Assembly (NCBI GenBank): GCA_036374795.1
Contig: DASUTC010000367.1
Span: forward strand, 1 to 57,830
Direction: 5' to 3'
From: Herpetosiphonaceae bacterium
Lineage (GTDB): Bacteria; Chloroflexota; Chloroflexia; Chloroflexales; Kallotenuaceae
DNA: 57,830 nucleotides
Shown here: piece by piece, positions 16,868 through 25,341 of the stretch
Layout: every line of letters begins with the position of its first letter
Position numbering within the stretch: position 1 is the first letter of the stretch
The notes under the pieces: generated by a model
Seen by the model: the letters and a program-made list of their open reading frames with translations, nothing else
Databases searched by the model: none
Told to the model about the DNA's origin: nothing
Made by a program: the position numbers and the translations under genes

Positions 16868-19438
16868 ATGGCCGCCGAAATCAAGATCGTTGTGTCCAGT
16901 GTCGGTAGCGGCTCGGCCCTCAAGGACGCCAAAAACGACGTTGAATCCCTCGGCTCCGCTGCGGAGAAATCCGGCGGCGGCTTTAGTACGCTCCAAAAGG
17001 TCGGCGTGGCGGGCCTGGCCGCCATCGCAACGGCCACGGTCGCCGCCGGTGTCGGCGTCGCCAAGTTCGTCACCGATAGCGTGGGCTTGGCGGGCAACTT
17101 CGAGGCCGGGATGAACGCCTTTGGCGCGGCGGCGGGCGCAGGCTTTGAGCCGGGCAGCGCGGCGCTGAACGAGTTCAAGGATCTGTTTATCTCGCTCGGC
17201 AAAGAACTGCCGGTCTCGACGACCGAGGTGCAGGAGGCCGCGACCACACTGATCAAGGCCGGTATCGATCCTGCCGTCGTCAAAGCCGGCGCGCTGCGCG
17301 ACTCGCTGCAATTTGCGGCGGCTGCCGGGATGGAGCTTGCTGACGCCGCCGAATTGACCACCAAAATGCTCGGCACCTTTGTGCCAATGGGCGCGAGTGT
17401 CACCGAGCAGACCGAGTTCATGGCCAACGCGCAGGAGCTGATGACCAAAGCCGCCAACGCCTCGACGCTGGACGTGCAGAAGCTCGGCGACGCCATGTTG
17501 CAGGCGGCGGGCGCGGTCAAAGGCGCAGGCATCGACTATCAGGACTTTGTAACGACGATGGGCCTGATCAGTCCCGCGTTCGGCAGCGCTGCCGAAGCCG
17601 GCACGTCATTTAAGAACCTCGTCGCGCGGTTCGTCCCATCCACGAAGGCAGCAACCGAAGCAATGTCGGGCCTGGGCCTAATGACCACCAGCACCACGCG
17701 GATCATGCAGTTTCTCAAGGATAACGGGGTCGAGCCACTCGGCACCGATATCGACACGCTGGGCAACCAATTTACCGAGTTTGCGGTCAAGCAAGGCTTT
17801 ACGGCCAAAGAAACGCAAAAGGTCTGGGATAGCTTTGCGCAGAGCAAGTTCTTTGATATGGACGGCAAGTTCATCGGCATGCGCGACGCGGCGGAACTGC
17901 TCAAGCAATCCTTTGGCGGGCTGTCTGATGCGCAGCGCACCGAGGCGCTGTCAACCATCTTCGGCAACGATGCCAAGGGCGCGGCCATTGCCCTGATCAG
18001 CGCAGGGTCGGAGCAGTACGACCTGTTCGCGCAGAAGATGATGGAGGCGAACGGCGTCCAGGCGCAGGCAGCGGCGACGCAGCAGGGCTTTAACTTCCAG
18101 ATGGAGAACCTGAAGGGCAGTATCGAGGCGCTGCAAATCGTCGTCGGCACGGCGCTGCTGCCGGTCCTGTCGGACTTCCTGGCCAACTACGTGACGCCCG
18201 GTGTCAATCAGGTGATGGCGTTTGCGGAGTCGATCGCCAATGCCGCCAATCCGGTGCAGGCGCTCGTTAGCTCGATCGATCAGGTCATCCCTGGGTTCAG
18301 CGGTATGCTGGCTGCGGCAGAGCCGATCGCGGCGTTCCTGGTAAGCCACTGGCAGCCGATCCTGGCTGGGGTCGCGGCGATGCTGGGCGGCGCGATGGTG
18401 GCGGCGATTGCCTCGGCGGTCGCCTCAATCCTCAGCCTGGCTGCGCCGATCCTGGCAGCGGTCGCGCTCGGCGCGGCGCTGTATGCCGCCTGGGAGTCGG
18501 ATTGGGGCGGCATTCGCACGGTCGTGACCAACGTAGCCGGCTATCTCGGCAGCCTGATTAGCGCCTGGCTGGGCGAGCTGTCGGCGTTTTGGGATCGGCA
18601 CGGCGCGGACATCCTGACCACGGCGCAACAGGCATGGACGAGCATTCAGCAGATCGTGACCGGCGTGCTGCAAATCCTGGATCTGACCATCGGGGAGCGG
18701 CTGCGCTCGGCGACGGCCTGGGTGCAACAGCACGGCGCAGAGATCCAGCTGGCGCTTGATATTGCCTGGGCCGCGATCAAAACCATCGTCCAGACCGCGC
18801 TGGCGCTGATTCAGGGCGTGATCAACACGACGCTGGCGCTGATCAAAGGCGACTGGCAGGGCGCGCTCGACGCGCTCCAGCAGACACAGGATCGTATCCT
18901 GGGCGCGATTATCGCCAACTTCCGCGAGATCTTCGAGGGCATCCGCAGCGCCGTCGTGACGAAAGTGCAGGAACTGGCCGCCGCCGTGCCGTCGATCCTG
19001 TTGGGGCTTGCCAGTCAGATCACCGGGCTCTCGCCGCAGTTCATTAGCTCGGCGCTCTCGATCGGCGGTGGGATTATTACGGGTATTATCAACGGCGTCA
19101 AGAACGGCGTCGGCGCGCTGGTCGGCGCGGTCGTGGACGCGGCCAAGCGCGCACTTGAGGCAGCCAAGGATGCGCTGGGCATCGCCAGCCCGTCGAAGAT
19201 GTTTGCGGATCTGGTCGGCGTGCCGATGATGCAGGGGATGGCGCTGGGCGTGACACGCGGCGCGCCACTCGTGCAGGCAGCCGTCACGCAGGCCAGCGGC
19301 GGCGCGCTCAGCACCGCACAGCAGACGAGTAGCAGCGTCGTGAACAACTTCAACTACAGCCCGACCTACGGCAGCGCGCCGAACAATCCCAGCGCCGACT
19401 TTGCCCTGATGCGCACGCTGGCGAAAGCAGGCTTTTAG
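16868..19438 (+). CDS. Tail tape measure protein
   Basis: 856 aa. The N-terminal third matches the TP901-family core (GLAGNFEAGMNAFG, VQEAATTLIKAGIDPAVVKAG, LTTKMLGTF). The middle has long Ala-rich hydrophobic helices (about residues 488-545), and the C-terminus has the common ALEAAKDALGIASPSKMF closing motif. At about 1.5 angstrom per residue it predicts a tail near 130 nm. The 3' end meets a minus-strand accessory gene with 4 nt overlap. Confidence 0.9.
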   Translation: MAAEIKIVVSSVGSGSALKDAKNDVESLGSAAEKSGGGFSTLQKVGVAGLAAIATATVAAGVGVAKFVTDSVGLAGNFEAGMNAFGAAAGAGFEPGSAALNEFKDLFISLGKELPVSTTEVQEAATTLIKAGIDPAVVKAGALRDSLQFAAAAGMELADAAELTTKMLGTFVPMGASVTEQTEFMANAQELMTKAANASTLDVQKLGDAMLQAAGAVKGAGIDYQDFVTTMGLISPAFGSAAEAGTSFKNLVARFVPSTKAATEAMSGLGLMTTSTTRIMQFLKDNGVEPLGTDIDTLGNQFTEFAVKQGFTAKETQKVWDSFAQSKFFDMDGKFIGMRDAAELLKQSFGGLSDAQRTEALSTIFGNDAKGAAIALISAGSEQYDLFAQKMMEANGVQAQAAATQQGFNFQMENLKGSIEALQIVVGTALLPVLSDFLANYVTPGVNQVMAFAESIANAANPVQALVSSIDQVIPGFSGMLAAAEPIAAFLVSHWQPILAGVAAMLGGAMVAAIASAVASILSLAAPILAAVALGAALYAAWESDWGGIRTVVTNVAGYLGSLISAWLGELSAFWDRHGADILTTAQQAWTSIQQIVTGVLQILDLTIGERLRSATAWVQQHGAEIQLALDIAWAAIKTIVQTALALIQGVINTTLALIKGDWQGALDALQQTQDRILGAIIANFREIFEGIRSAVVTKVQELAAAVPSILLGLASQITGLSPQFISSALSIGGGIITGIINGVKNGVGALVGAVVDAAKRALEAAKDALGIASPSKMFADLVGVPMMQGMALGVTRGAPLVQAAVTQASGGALSTAQQTSSSVVNNFNYSPTYGSAPNNPSADFALMRTLAKAGF

Positions 19439-20109
19439 AAGCCGAGCGCGATCAGCGTCTCATCTCCGCCGAAGAGTTCCAGATCGCTCGCCTTGAGCTT
19501 CAAGTCGGCAGCATCCGCCGGCACTTCCCAGATGCGTGTACACGTCTTCGGTACGTTGGGATTCAGGCTCTCAAATGAGCAGATCTGCTCGCTGTCGATA
19601 AAGCCCACCAGCGCGTCGGTGGACGCCTGGAATGTGCGGTCCTTACTATCGACGAGATCCGCGCCGGTAAAGGATGCGGTATCGCTCTTGAGGTTCTCCA
19701 TCTCCCACTGCACGCGAATAAACTTCCCGCTTGTCTTTTTGGCCTCGATAAACTGATTATCGCTCGGCAGCTCCTGCCCAAGATCCTCAGCCGCGATCAC
19801 CTTCCAGCGCACGTCGCCCACCTGCACATCCTGCCCGACGGCGGGTAAGGGCGTCGGCTCCTGGCTCGGCGCGGCGGTCGGCTCTGCCGTGGGGCTGGGT
19901 TCTGCGGTCGGGCTGGGGTCGGGTGCAGCGGCTGCTGAGGCGACGGGCGCGGTCGTTTGCCCGGTGGTGTCCGGCGCGGCGGCGGTTTGCTGGGGTGTGG
20001 ATGGATTGGTGAGCGCGCCGATGATGCCGCAGACGAGACACAGAACGACCAGGCCACCGAGCGCATACAGCGCCCAGCGCCGCCAACTGCGAGGCTTCTT
20101 CGCTTCCAT
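19435..20109 (-). CDS. Membrane-anchored DUF4352-like protein (accessory)
   Basis: 224 aa: basic N-terminus, one TM helix (about residues 14-34), a Pro/Thr/Ala linker (about 38-88) and an exported beta domain of DUF4352/TRF2-like type (VGDVRWKVIAAEDLG...GKFIRVQWEMENLKSDTASF, DSKDRTF). Such domains are common in single-membrane bacteria and sit outside the membrane. Opposite orientation inside the tail cluster marks it as a moron; changing the surface of an infected or lysogenic cell (exclusion) is a plausible but unproven job. Confidence 0.65.
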   Translation of the reverse strand: MEAKKPRSWRRWALYALGGLVVLCLVCGIIGALTNPSTPQQTAAAPDTTGQTTAPVASAAAAPDPSPTAEPSPTAEPTAAPSQEPTPLPAVGQDVQVGDVRWKVIAAEDLGQELPSDNQFIEAKKTSGKFIRVQWEMENLKSDTASFTGADLVDSKDRTFQASTDALVGFIDSEQICSFESLNPNVPKTCTRIWEVPADAADLKLKASDLELFGGDETLIALGF

Positions 20110-20181
20110 AGAGACTCCTTGGGGGTGTGGATGTGTAGGAGGCTACTATAGCAGATCCGGGCGCGTGGTGTCTATCTGTGA

Positions 20182-20241
20182 AAATTGGCCATAAATCTTT
20201 ACCAGATTCATATAGACAAATTATCACGGTCATGATAATAT
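20182..20241 (+). promoter_or_regulatory. Palindromic promoter of a small-gene cassette
   Basis: An AAATCT-TTACC-AGATT inverted repeat (20193-20208) is followed by TAGACA (20213-20218), 17 nt and TAATAT (20236-20241). A perfect ATTATCA...TGATAAT palindrome (20220-20239) lies between and over the -10. The upstream block recurs at 44302-44330. Confidence 0.75.
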
Positions 20242-20280
20242 ATAGGCATACCAAACAAACACATGGAGACAGTGACCACC

Positions 20281-20490
20281 ATGAGCAACATTGAATTTCA
20301 GCAGGCAGTAATGAGCACGGATTGGTCGGCGGTTGAGGCGATGGTGTACCAGCACCTGAGTGATGATGTGAGCCGCGACGGCCTGGCGGATTGGCTGGAA
20401 GAAGGCGACTGGAAAGGCACGGAAACGGCAGAGAGTGTTGCGGCTGAGTGGACCGAGCTCGATCAACAGGTGGAAGGCGTTGACTACTAA
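20281..20490 (+). CDS. Small acidic protein, first gene of a two-gene cassette
   Basis: 69 aa from ATG 20281, chosen because GGAGA lies at a usable distance, as in the similar cassette at 44.4 kb. The sequence is acidic and helical (DGLADWLEEGDWKGTE, VAAEWTELDQQVEG). It overlaps the HTH gene by 11 nt. The pair (small acidic protein plus HTH) recalls regulatory or antitoxin-like modules; not recognised. Confidence 0.55.
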   Translation: MSNIEFQQAVMSTDWSAVEAMVYQHLSDDVSRDGLADWLEEGDWKGTETAESVAAEWTELDQQVEGVDY

Positions 20491-20779
20491 TACTGACGAG
20501 ATCGGGACGGCGGAAGCGGCGCGCATCCTCGGATGCAGCGCCGCCACGGTCCAGCAGGCGATCCGCAATAAGCGCTTGAGCGCACACATTACACCGAGCG
20601 GCTACCGGCTCAAGCGCGCCGATGTAGAGCAGTACAAAACCACCAAGCGTAAGCCCGGCAGGCCACGCGAAACCGAGCCGGATATTGATGAGATTATGGA
20701 ACGAGATCGCACAACTGCGGAGGCGTTGGCTGATGGTTTTGGCGACCATTGGGCGGACTCGGACCCGGAAGATCTATAG
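20480..20779 (+). CDS. HTH DNA-binding protein (excisionase/MerR-like)
   Basis: 99 aa with a TTG start behind GGAAGGCG, overlapping the previous gene. The motif EIGTAEAARILGCSAATVQQAIRNKRL plus wing GYRLKRADVEQYK is a clear HTH_17 domain. A basic linker (KPGRPR) and an acidic tail follow. It probably autoregulates through the palindrome at 20220-20239. Confidence 0.7.
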   Translation: MTTNTDEIGTAEAARILGCSAATVQQAIRNKRLSAHITPSGYRLKRADVEQYKTTKRKPGRPRETEPDIDEIMERDRTTAEALADGFGDHWADSDPEDL

Positions 20780-20800
20780 GCATCCCTGTACGCCACATGC

Positions 20801-20806
20801 TATAAT
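20801..20806 (+). promoter_or_regulatory. Extended -10 promoter of leader element D
   Basis: ATGC-TATAAT, 12 nt before the conserved leader, the same geometry as the promoter of copy A. No convincing -35 is present; recognition would depend on the TGn extension. Confidence 0.65.
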
Positions 20807-20811
20807 ACCTG

Positions 20812-20891
20812 CAACAATCTAAAGCCATCGGACTTTCGGCGGCGGTCTTTCTCTCCAATGTGGGGAGCGAGGCCGCCGCCTTTTTGTGTGC
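20812..20891 (+). ncRNA. Leader element copy D before the Dit-like gene
   Basis: CAACAATCTAAAGCCATCGG (20812-20831; one base shorter in the core), GGCGGCGGTC arm, CTCTCC/GGGGAG inner pairing, GGCCGCCGCC arm and TTTTTGTGTG. This TTTTTGTGTG tail is shared with copy E at the genome junction. The gene's ATG lies 9 nt further on. Confidence 0.75.
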
Positions 20892-20899
20892 AGGTGTCT

Positions 20900-23320
20900 A
20901 TGGGGTACTGGTCTCTTATCCTGCCCAGCGAGAAGCGCAACCTTACACTTAACCCATCCTTTGAACGCGGCACGATCGGCGCGGGCGCGATTCAATCCGC
21001 GACACTTGGGAGTGCCAGCGATTATCAAGCTGCTGGAGCCTATAGCCTGTTTGTGGTGCCGAACAGCAACGGCACTAGCGGTGCCTACGTCGGCACGTTT
21101 GCCGCGCAGAACGGCACGGCCTACAGCTACAGTGCCTATGTACGCGGCTCGGTGGGTGTCGAGTATATGCTGGCCGTGGCGAATACCTCCAATGCACTGG
21201 CTGGGAGCGTAGTTTTCCAAGGCGGCGGGACGTGGCATAGGTACGTGGGGAGCTACACCGAGAACAGTAGCCAGAACCGACGCATTATTGTGCGGAAAGC
21301 AAACGGGGCCGGCGCGGCCAGCACCGGCACGATCTACATCGATGCAGTACAGGCGGAAGTCGGCTCGGTGACAACCCCGATCGACGGCGATCAGCCCGGC
21401 TGCCGCTGGGACGGCAACCCGCACCAATCGACGAGCTTTCGGCCCGGCACCGTGCGATCGGGCGGCTCGATCGTGGCGCTGAATGACCTCGGCGCGATCG
21501 TGCTGGAGTCGCCCGGCATCGGCATGGCCGACGTGCAGAACATCGCGCAGCAGTACGGGCTGCAAGACGGCGCACTGTATCAAAATACGTTCGCCCAACC
21601 GCGCGCCTTTACGATCGCCTCCCTGATGAGCGGCACGAGCTACCCCGGCCTGCACGCGATCCGCGCCGCGATCATCGACGCCATCAAGCCCGATCTCACG
21701 CCGACCAAGCAGCCGACGCGCTTCTGGTATAGCGGCGCGGGCGGCACGCTTCAGATCGACGCCTACTATGATGGCGGCTTGAGCCTGGAAAGCCGCGCGG
21801 GCTTCTCGGAAACGGCGGGTATGCGGTTTGTGGCGTTCGATCCCTACTGGCAGACGACCGTCGAGTACGGCACGGCACTACTGGCGCAGGGCACGCTCAG
21901 CAATCCCAACTACATCATCCGGCGCGACACAAGCGGCCAGTGGGGCACGCTCGGCGGCGGCACAATCAATAACAGCGTGTATGCGCTGGCCTGGCTGAAT
22001 GGTACGCTGGTCGTCGGCGGGGCGTTCAATAGCGCGGGCGGCACCGTCGCGCAGCGGTTGGCGCTCTGGCATCCGCTCACCGAGCGCTGGGGCACGCTCA
22101 CGGGCGGAACGGTCAACGGCAACGTGGCGACACTCGAAACTACCGCCAGCGGCACGCTCTACGTCGGCGGCAACTTTCAGACGGCGGGCGGCACGCGGGC
22201 GCTCTCGGTGGCGGCCTGGAATGGCGCGTTTGGCACCCTCGGCCCCGGTACGCTCTCCCCTGATCCTTCGGATGTGGTGGCGCTGCACTATGCGCCATCC
22301 GGCACGCTCTACGTCGGCGGCGCGTTCACGCAGGCGGCAGGCACCCGCGCGTTTGGGATCGCGATGTGGACGAGTAGCGGCTGGGGCACACTGACTGGCG
22401 GCACCTTCAATCAGGCCGACGTACGGGCGCTCACCTCGCTACCCAGCGGCACGCTGATCGCGGGCGGGGCATTTACCGCAGCGGCGGGCACCACGGCGCG
22501 CGGGATCGCCGCGTGGAATGGCGGCTGGGGCACGCTGGCGCAGGGCATGAGTAATGCCGATGTACGGGCGCTCACGGTCGGGCCCAACGGCATCTTGTAC
22601 GCCGGCGGCTTCTTTGGCTCAGCCGGGATCGTGGCCGCGCCGAACATCGCCGCCTGGAATGGCGTCGCGTGGTCGAGCCTGCAAACTGGCGTCGGCACGG
22701 GCGGGGCGGCGGTCGGCACGCGCGGCGTGCTGGCGCTGGACGTGGACGCGAGTGGCCTCCTGTTCGCGGCGGGCAGCTTCACGAACGCCGGGCCGCTCTC
22801 GATCCTGGATCGCATCGCGCAATACAACACCTCGATCTGGCTGCCGCTGGATGTGGATCTGCCGACCTCCAACGTGATCCGGGCCGTGCTGGCAGCACCC
22901 ACCGGCGAGCTGTACGTGGGCGGCGACTTTACGGGTGCCGACGGCAATGCCGCCAGCGTCGCCGTGATCAATAACCCCGGCTCGGCCACGGCGTACCCGG
23001 TCGTGACCGTCCGCAATACGACGGCGTTTCAGATCCGCGTGTACGAACTCGCCAACACGACGACCGGCGACGCGATCTACTTCAATCTGGTGCTGGTGCC
23101 CGGCGAGACGCTGACGATCGATCTGCGGCCCGGTTCGCGCGGCATCACGTCGAGCGTGCGCGGCAACGTGATCAGCAGCGTGTTGCCCGGCTCGCGCTAT
23201 GCGACGTGGCGGCTCCAGCCCGGTATAAACAATGTGGCCTTCTTTGCCGAGCCCGGCCCGGAGGTGACGCTGGTCTATCGCCCGCGCGCCTGGAGCGCCG
23301 ATGATCGGGTGGCAAGCTAA
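20900..23320 (+). CDS. Distal tail (Dit-like) protein with sugar-binding N-domain and seven-repeat propeller insert
   Basis: 806 aa from ATG 20900 (longer in-frame starts would lie inside the leader hairpin). Residues 1-160 resemble a carbohydrate-binding jelly roll (NLTLNPSFERGTIG). Residues about 185-345 and 690-806 resemble the two parts of a siphovirus Dit (QPRAFTIASLMSGTSYPGLHA; GETLTIDLRPGSRGITSS). Between them are seven units of about 45 residues with the core GtLyvGGaFt.AgGt...aiAaWNg.WGtL, fitting a seven-bladed beta propeller. An evolved Dit that binds host glycans at the tail tip is the likely role. Confidence 0.75.
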   Translation: MGYWSLILPSEKRNLTLNPSFERGTIGAGAIQSATLGSASDYQAAGAYSLFVVPNSNGTSGAYVGTFAAQNGTAYSYSAYVRGSVGVEYMLAVANTSNALAGSVVFQGGGTWHRYVGSYTENSSQNRRIIVRKANGAGAASTGTIYIDAVQAEVGSVTTPIDGDQPGCRWDGNPHQSTSFRPGTVRSGGSIVALNDLGAIVLESPGIGMADVQNIAQQYGLQDGALYQNTFAQPRAFTIASLMSGTSYPGLHAIRAAIIDAIKPDLTPTKQPTRFWYSGAGGTLQIDAYYDGGLSLESRAGFSETAGMRFVAFDPYWQTTVEYGTALLAQGTLSNPNYIIRRDTSGQWGTLGGGTINNSVYALAWLNGTLVVGGAFNSAGGTVAQRLALWHPLTERWGTLTGGTVNGNVATLETTASGTLYVGGNFQTAGGTRALSVAAWNGAFGTLGPGTLSPDPSDVVALHYAPSGTLYVGGAFTQAAGTRAFGIAMWTSSGWGTLTGGTFNQADVRALTSLPSGTLIAGGAFTAAAGTTARGIAAWNGGWGTLAQGMSNADVRALTVGPNGILYAGGFFGSAGIVAAPNIAAWNGVAWSSLQTGVGTGGAAVGTRGVLALDVDASGLLFAAGSFTNAGPLSILDRIAQYNTSIWLPLDVDLPTSNVIRAVLAAPTGELYVGGDFTGADGNAASVAVINNPGSATAYPVVTVRNTTAFQIRVYELANTTTGDAIYFNLVLVPGETLTIDLRPGSRGITSSVRGNVISSVLPGSRYATWRLQPGINNVAFFAEPGPEVTLVYRPRAWSADDRVAS

Positions 23321-24450
23321 TGGCCGCCACGTATGAACTGATCCTGGCCGATCCGTTCGGCGTGCGCCTGGAGGCCGATCTGTCGGCTTTCCTCAGCCTG
23401 TCCTACACGCTGGCGACGAACACGATCACCGAGCTAACCCTGGAGTTGCCCGGCACAATCCCGCGCGCACTCTTCCGCACCGACGGGCGGATCGCCGTGT
23501 GGCGGAGCGTGGACGGTCGCCCGGCGCAGCTGGAGGGTGTGTGGCTGATCCGGCACCCACGGCGAAAGATCATGCGTAGCGGCGAGCGGCGGCTGATCGT
23601 GCGCGCGTTCTCGCTGCTGACACTGCTCGACCGGCGGATCGTGGCCTACCCGGCGGGCAGCAGCTTTGCCGAGAAGAGCGGCGCGGCAGATGCGCTGATC
23701 GTCGAGGTGGTCAATGAAAACCTGCACAACGGGATCGACAGCGCCGAGCGCGACGCCGAGAGTGGCGGGGCGACGGGCGTCAACCTGTCGGCCTACCTGG
23801 ATCTGGCCGCCGTGGCCAGCGCGGGCGCGACCGTCAGCAAGGCGTTCTCGCGCGACAATGTGCTGGAGGTCTGCCGCGAGATCGCCGACGCCAGCGCACA
23901 GGCGGGCGTGTACGTCGCGTTTGATGTGGTCGCGGTCAACGAGCGGCTGATCCTGCAAACCTATCTGCAACAGCGCGGCGACGATCATCGCTTCCCCGGC
24001 GGCATCAGCCCGGTGATTCTGTCGCCCGATCTCGGCAACCTGACCGACGTCGAGATCGACGAGGACGAAAGCGAAGAAGTGACCGCCGCGATCGTGGGCG
24101 GGCAGGGCGACCGGGAGGCGCGGACGATCGGCGTGTATGCCGACACGGAGCGCATCGGGGCCAGTCCGTTCAATCGCATCGAGCGCCTGGTCGAAAAGAC
24201 CGACACCGCCGACATAACCATCCTCACAAGTGAGGGACAGGCGCGCGTGCGCGCCGCCCGCCCCCGCGTGCGCATCTCCGGGCGGGTGCAGGAAACACCC
24301 GACACGCGCTACGGCGTCCACTGGAAGCACGGCGACTACGTGACCGCCGGCGCGGATACGTACCTGATCGATGCGCGGATCGACCTGGTAAAGATTGAGG
24401 TGGCGGGCGGCACGGAGACGATCGAGGCGTTTGTGCGAGGTGAGCAATGA
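23320..24450 (+). CDS. Siphovirus Gp37-like tail protein (Tal/hub)
   Basis: 376 aa following the Dit gene with a one-base overlap. It matches the ReqiPepy6 Gp37-like family pattern: early beta segment ending WRSVDGRPAQLEGVWLIRHP, SGERRLIVRAFSLLTLLDRRIVAYPAG, then DADALIVEV-type helices and VEIDEDESEE. These proteins form the baseplate hub. No separate protease or lysozyme domain is visible. Confidence 0.75.
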   Translation: MAATYELILADPFGVRLEADLSAFLSLSYTLATNTITELTLELPGTIPRALFRTDGRIAVWRSVDGRPAQLEGVWLIRHPRRKIMRSGERRLIVRAFSLLTLLDRRIVAYPAGSSFAEKSGAADALIVEVVNENLHNGIDSAERDAESGGATGVNLSAYLDLAAVASAGATVSKAFSRDNVLEVCREIADASAQAGVYVAFDVVAVNERLILQTYLQQRGDDHRFPGGISPVILSPDLGNLTDVEIDEDESEEVTAAIVGGQGDREARTIGVYADTERIGASPFNRIERLVEKTDTADITILTSEGQARVRAARPRVRISGRVQETPDTRYGVHWKHGDYVTAGADTYLIDARIDLVKIEVAGGTETIEAFVRGEQ

Positions 24451-25007
24451 ACGATCTGCCGACGATCCGCGACCTGGAACACCTCAAGCGGCGCGTGGAG
24501 CGTATCGCCGCCGCGAACACCACCGAGGCCAGCGGCACCGCGTTTCCCAGCAGCCCGCCAACCGGCCTGCGCTTCTACCGCTCGGATCTCGGCTGGTGGT
24601 GCTTCTACGACGGGGCGCGCTGGCTGACCTGTCACGAGTTGAGCGCCCAACGTGGCGTGACTGGACTCACCGTGGCAACGTCAGTGCCGATCAGTGATAT
24701 TCGCCAGGATTATGCGCCCTACGTTGCGCGCTGTACAACGGGCTATGTTGTCGCCACAACCAACAACGGGTCAAACTACTGGACGATTACTATTCGGGGC
24801 GTCAACGCGGCGTACAACGCTGCAAGTAGCGTGCATCAATTCAATACAAGTGCTGCCAGCTTGACCTGGGCGCAAAACGATGCCGCGCCCAGCGTGAGCG
24901 CGGCACCCTCAAACCGGGCGCGAATTGATGTTGATTTGGCGGTGACTGGCGCGCCGGGATCGCTCTCGATCTACGTGACCGTGTACTATCGCCTGATCGT
25001 TACCTAA
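24447..25007 (+). CDS. Tail-tip / baseplate protein
   Basis: 186 aa overlapping the hub gene by 4 nt. The short motif TGLRFYRSDLGWWCFYDGARWLTC is common in small tail proteins that follow the hub in siphoviruses. A coiled coil precedes it (LEHLKRRVERIAAA) and a beta-rich C-terminus follows. Probable receptor-binding or tip protein. Confidence 0.55.
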   Translation: MNDLPTIRDLEHLKRRVERIAAANTTEASGTAFPSSPPTGLRFYRSDLGWWCFYDGARWLTCHELSAQRGVTGLTVATSVPISDIRQDYAPYVARCTTGYVVATTNNGSNYWTITIRGVNAAYNAASSVHQFNTSAASLTWAQNDAAPSVSAAPSNRARIDVDLAVTGAPGSLSIYVTVYYRLIVT

Positions 25008-25290
25008 CGCGAATCGGAACGGCGGGGCGGCGTCCGATCGATGAAATCGGCGCGCCCGGCGTTGGTCGGATCGGCGGCGGGCTGTCGGTTGGGAGGGTGC
25101 CAGTCGGATCGGGCGGCTGCGGCAGCACGATCTGCGGCGTGGCGTCAGGCGGCGGCGGGCCGGGTGTGGGTGTCGTTGGCGGCGCGACGGTCGGCAGGAT
25201 CGGCGGCAGCGGGTCCGATGCCCGCGCGGGTGCGGACAGACCAGCGAATAGCAGCAGCACAGCAGCTGCTACGATCAACAGAACACGCAT
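25000..25290 (-). CDS. Small exported proline-rich protein
   Basis: 96 aa from ATG 25290: a signal peptide (RVLLIVAAAVLLLFAGLSAPARA, cleavage likely after ARA) and a mature part almost entirely Pro/Thr/Gly. It lies antisense between two tail genes and overlaps the upstream tail gene by 8 nt tail to tail. Composition resembles cell-wall-spanning linkers. Function unknown; probably expressed apart from the tail genes. Confidence 0.5.
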   Translation of the reverse strand: MRVLLIVAAAVLLLFAGLSAPARASDPLPPILPTVAPPTTPTPGPPPPDATPQIVLPQPPDPTGTLPTDSPPPIRPTPGAPISSIGRRPAVPIRVR

Positions 25291-25341
25291 CACAAACCTC
25301 CTAATGGGCTACGGCCCATTGTACACGAAAGGACTACCGAT

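Noticed and set aside
23434-24447. Minus-strand 337-codon open frame opposite the Gp37-like gene
   Set aside because: Antisense shadow; the plus-strand frame has family motifs and coupled starts.
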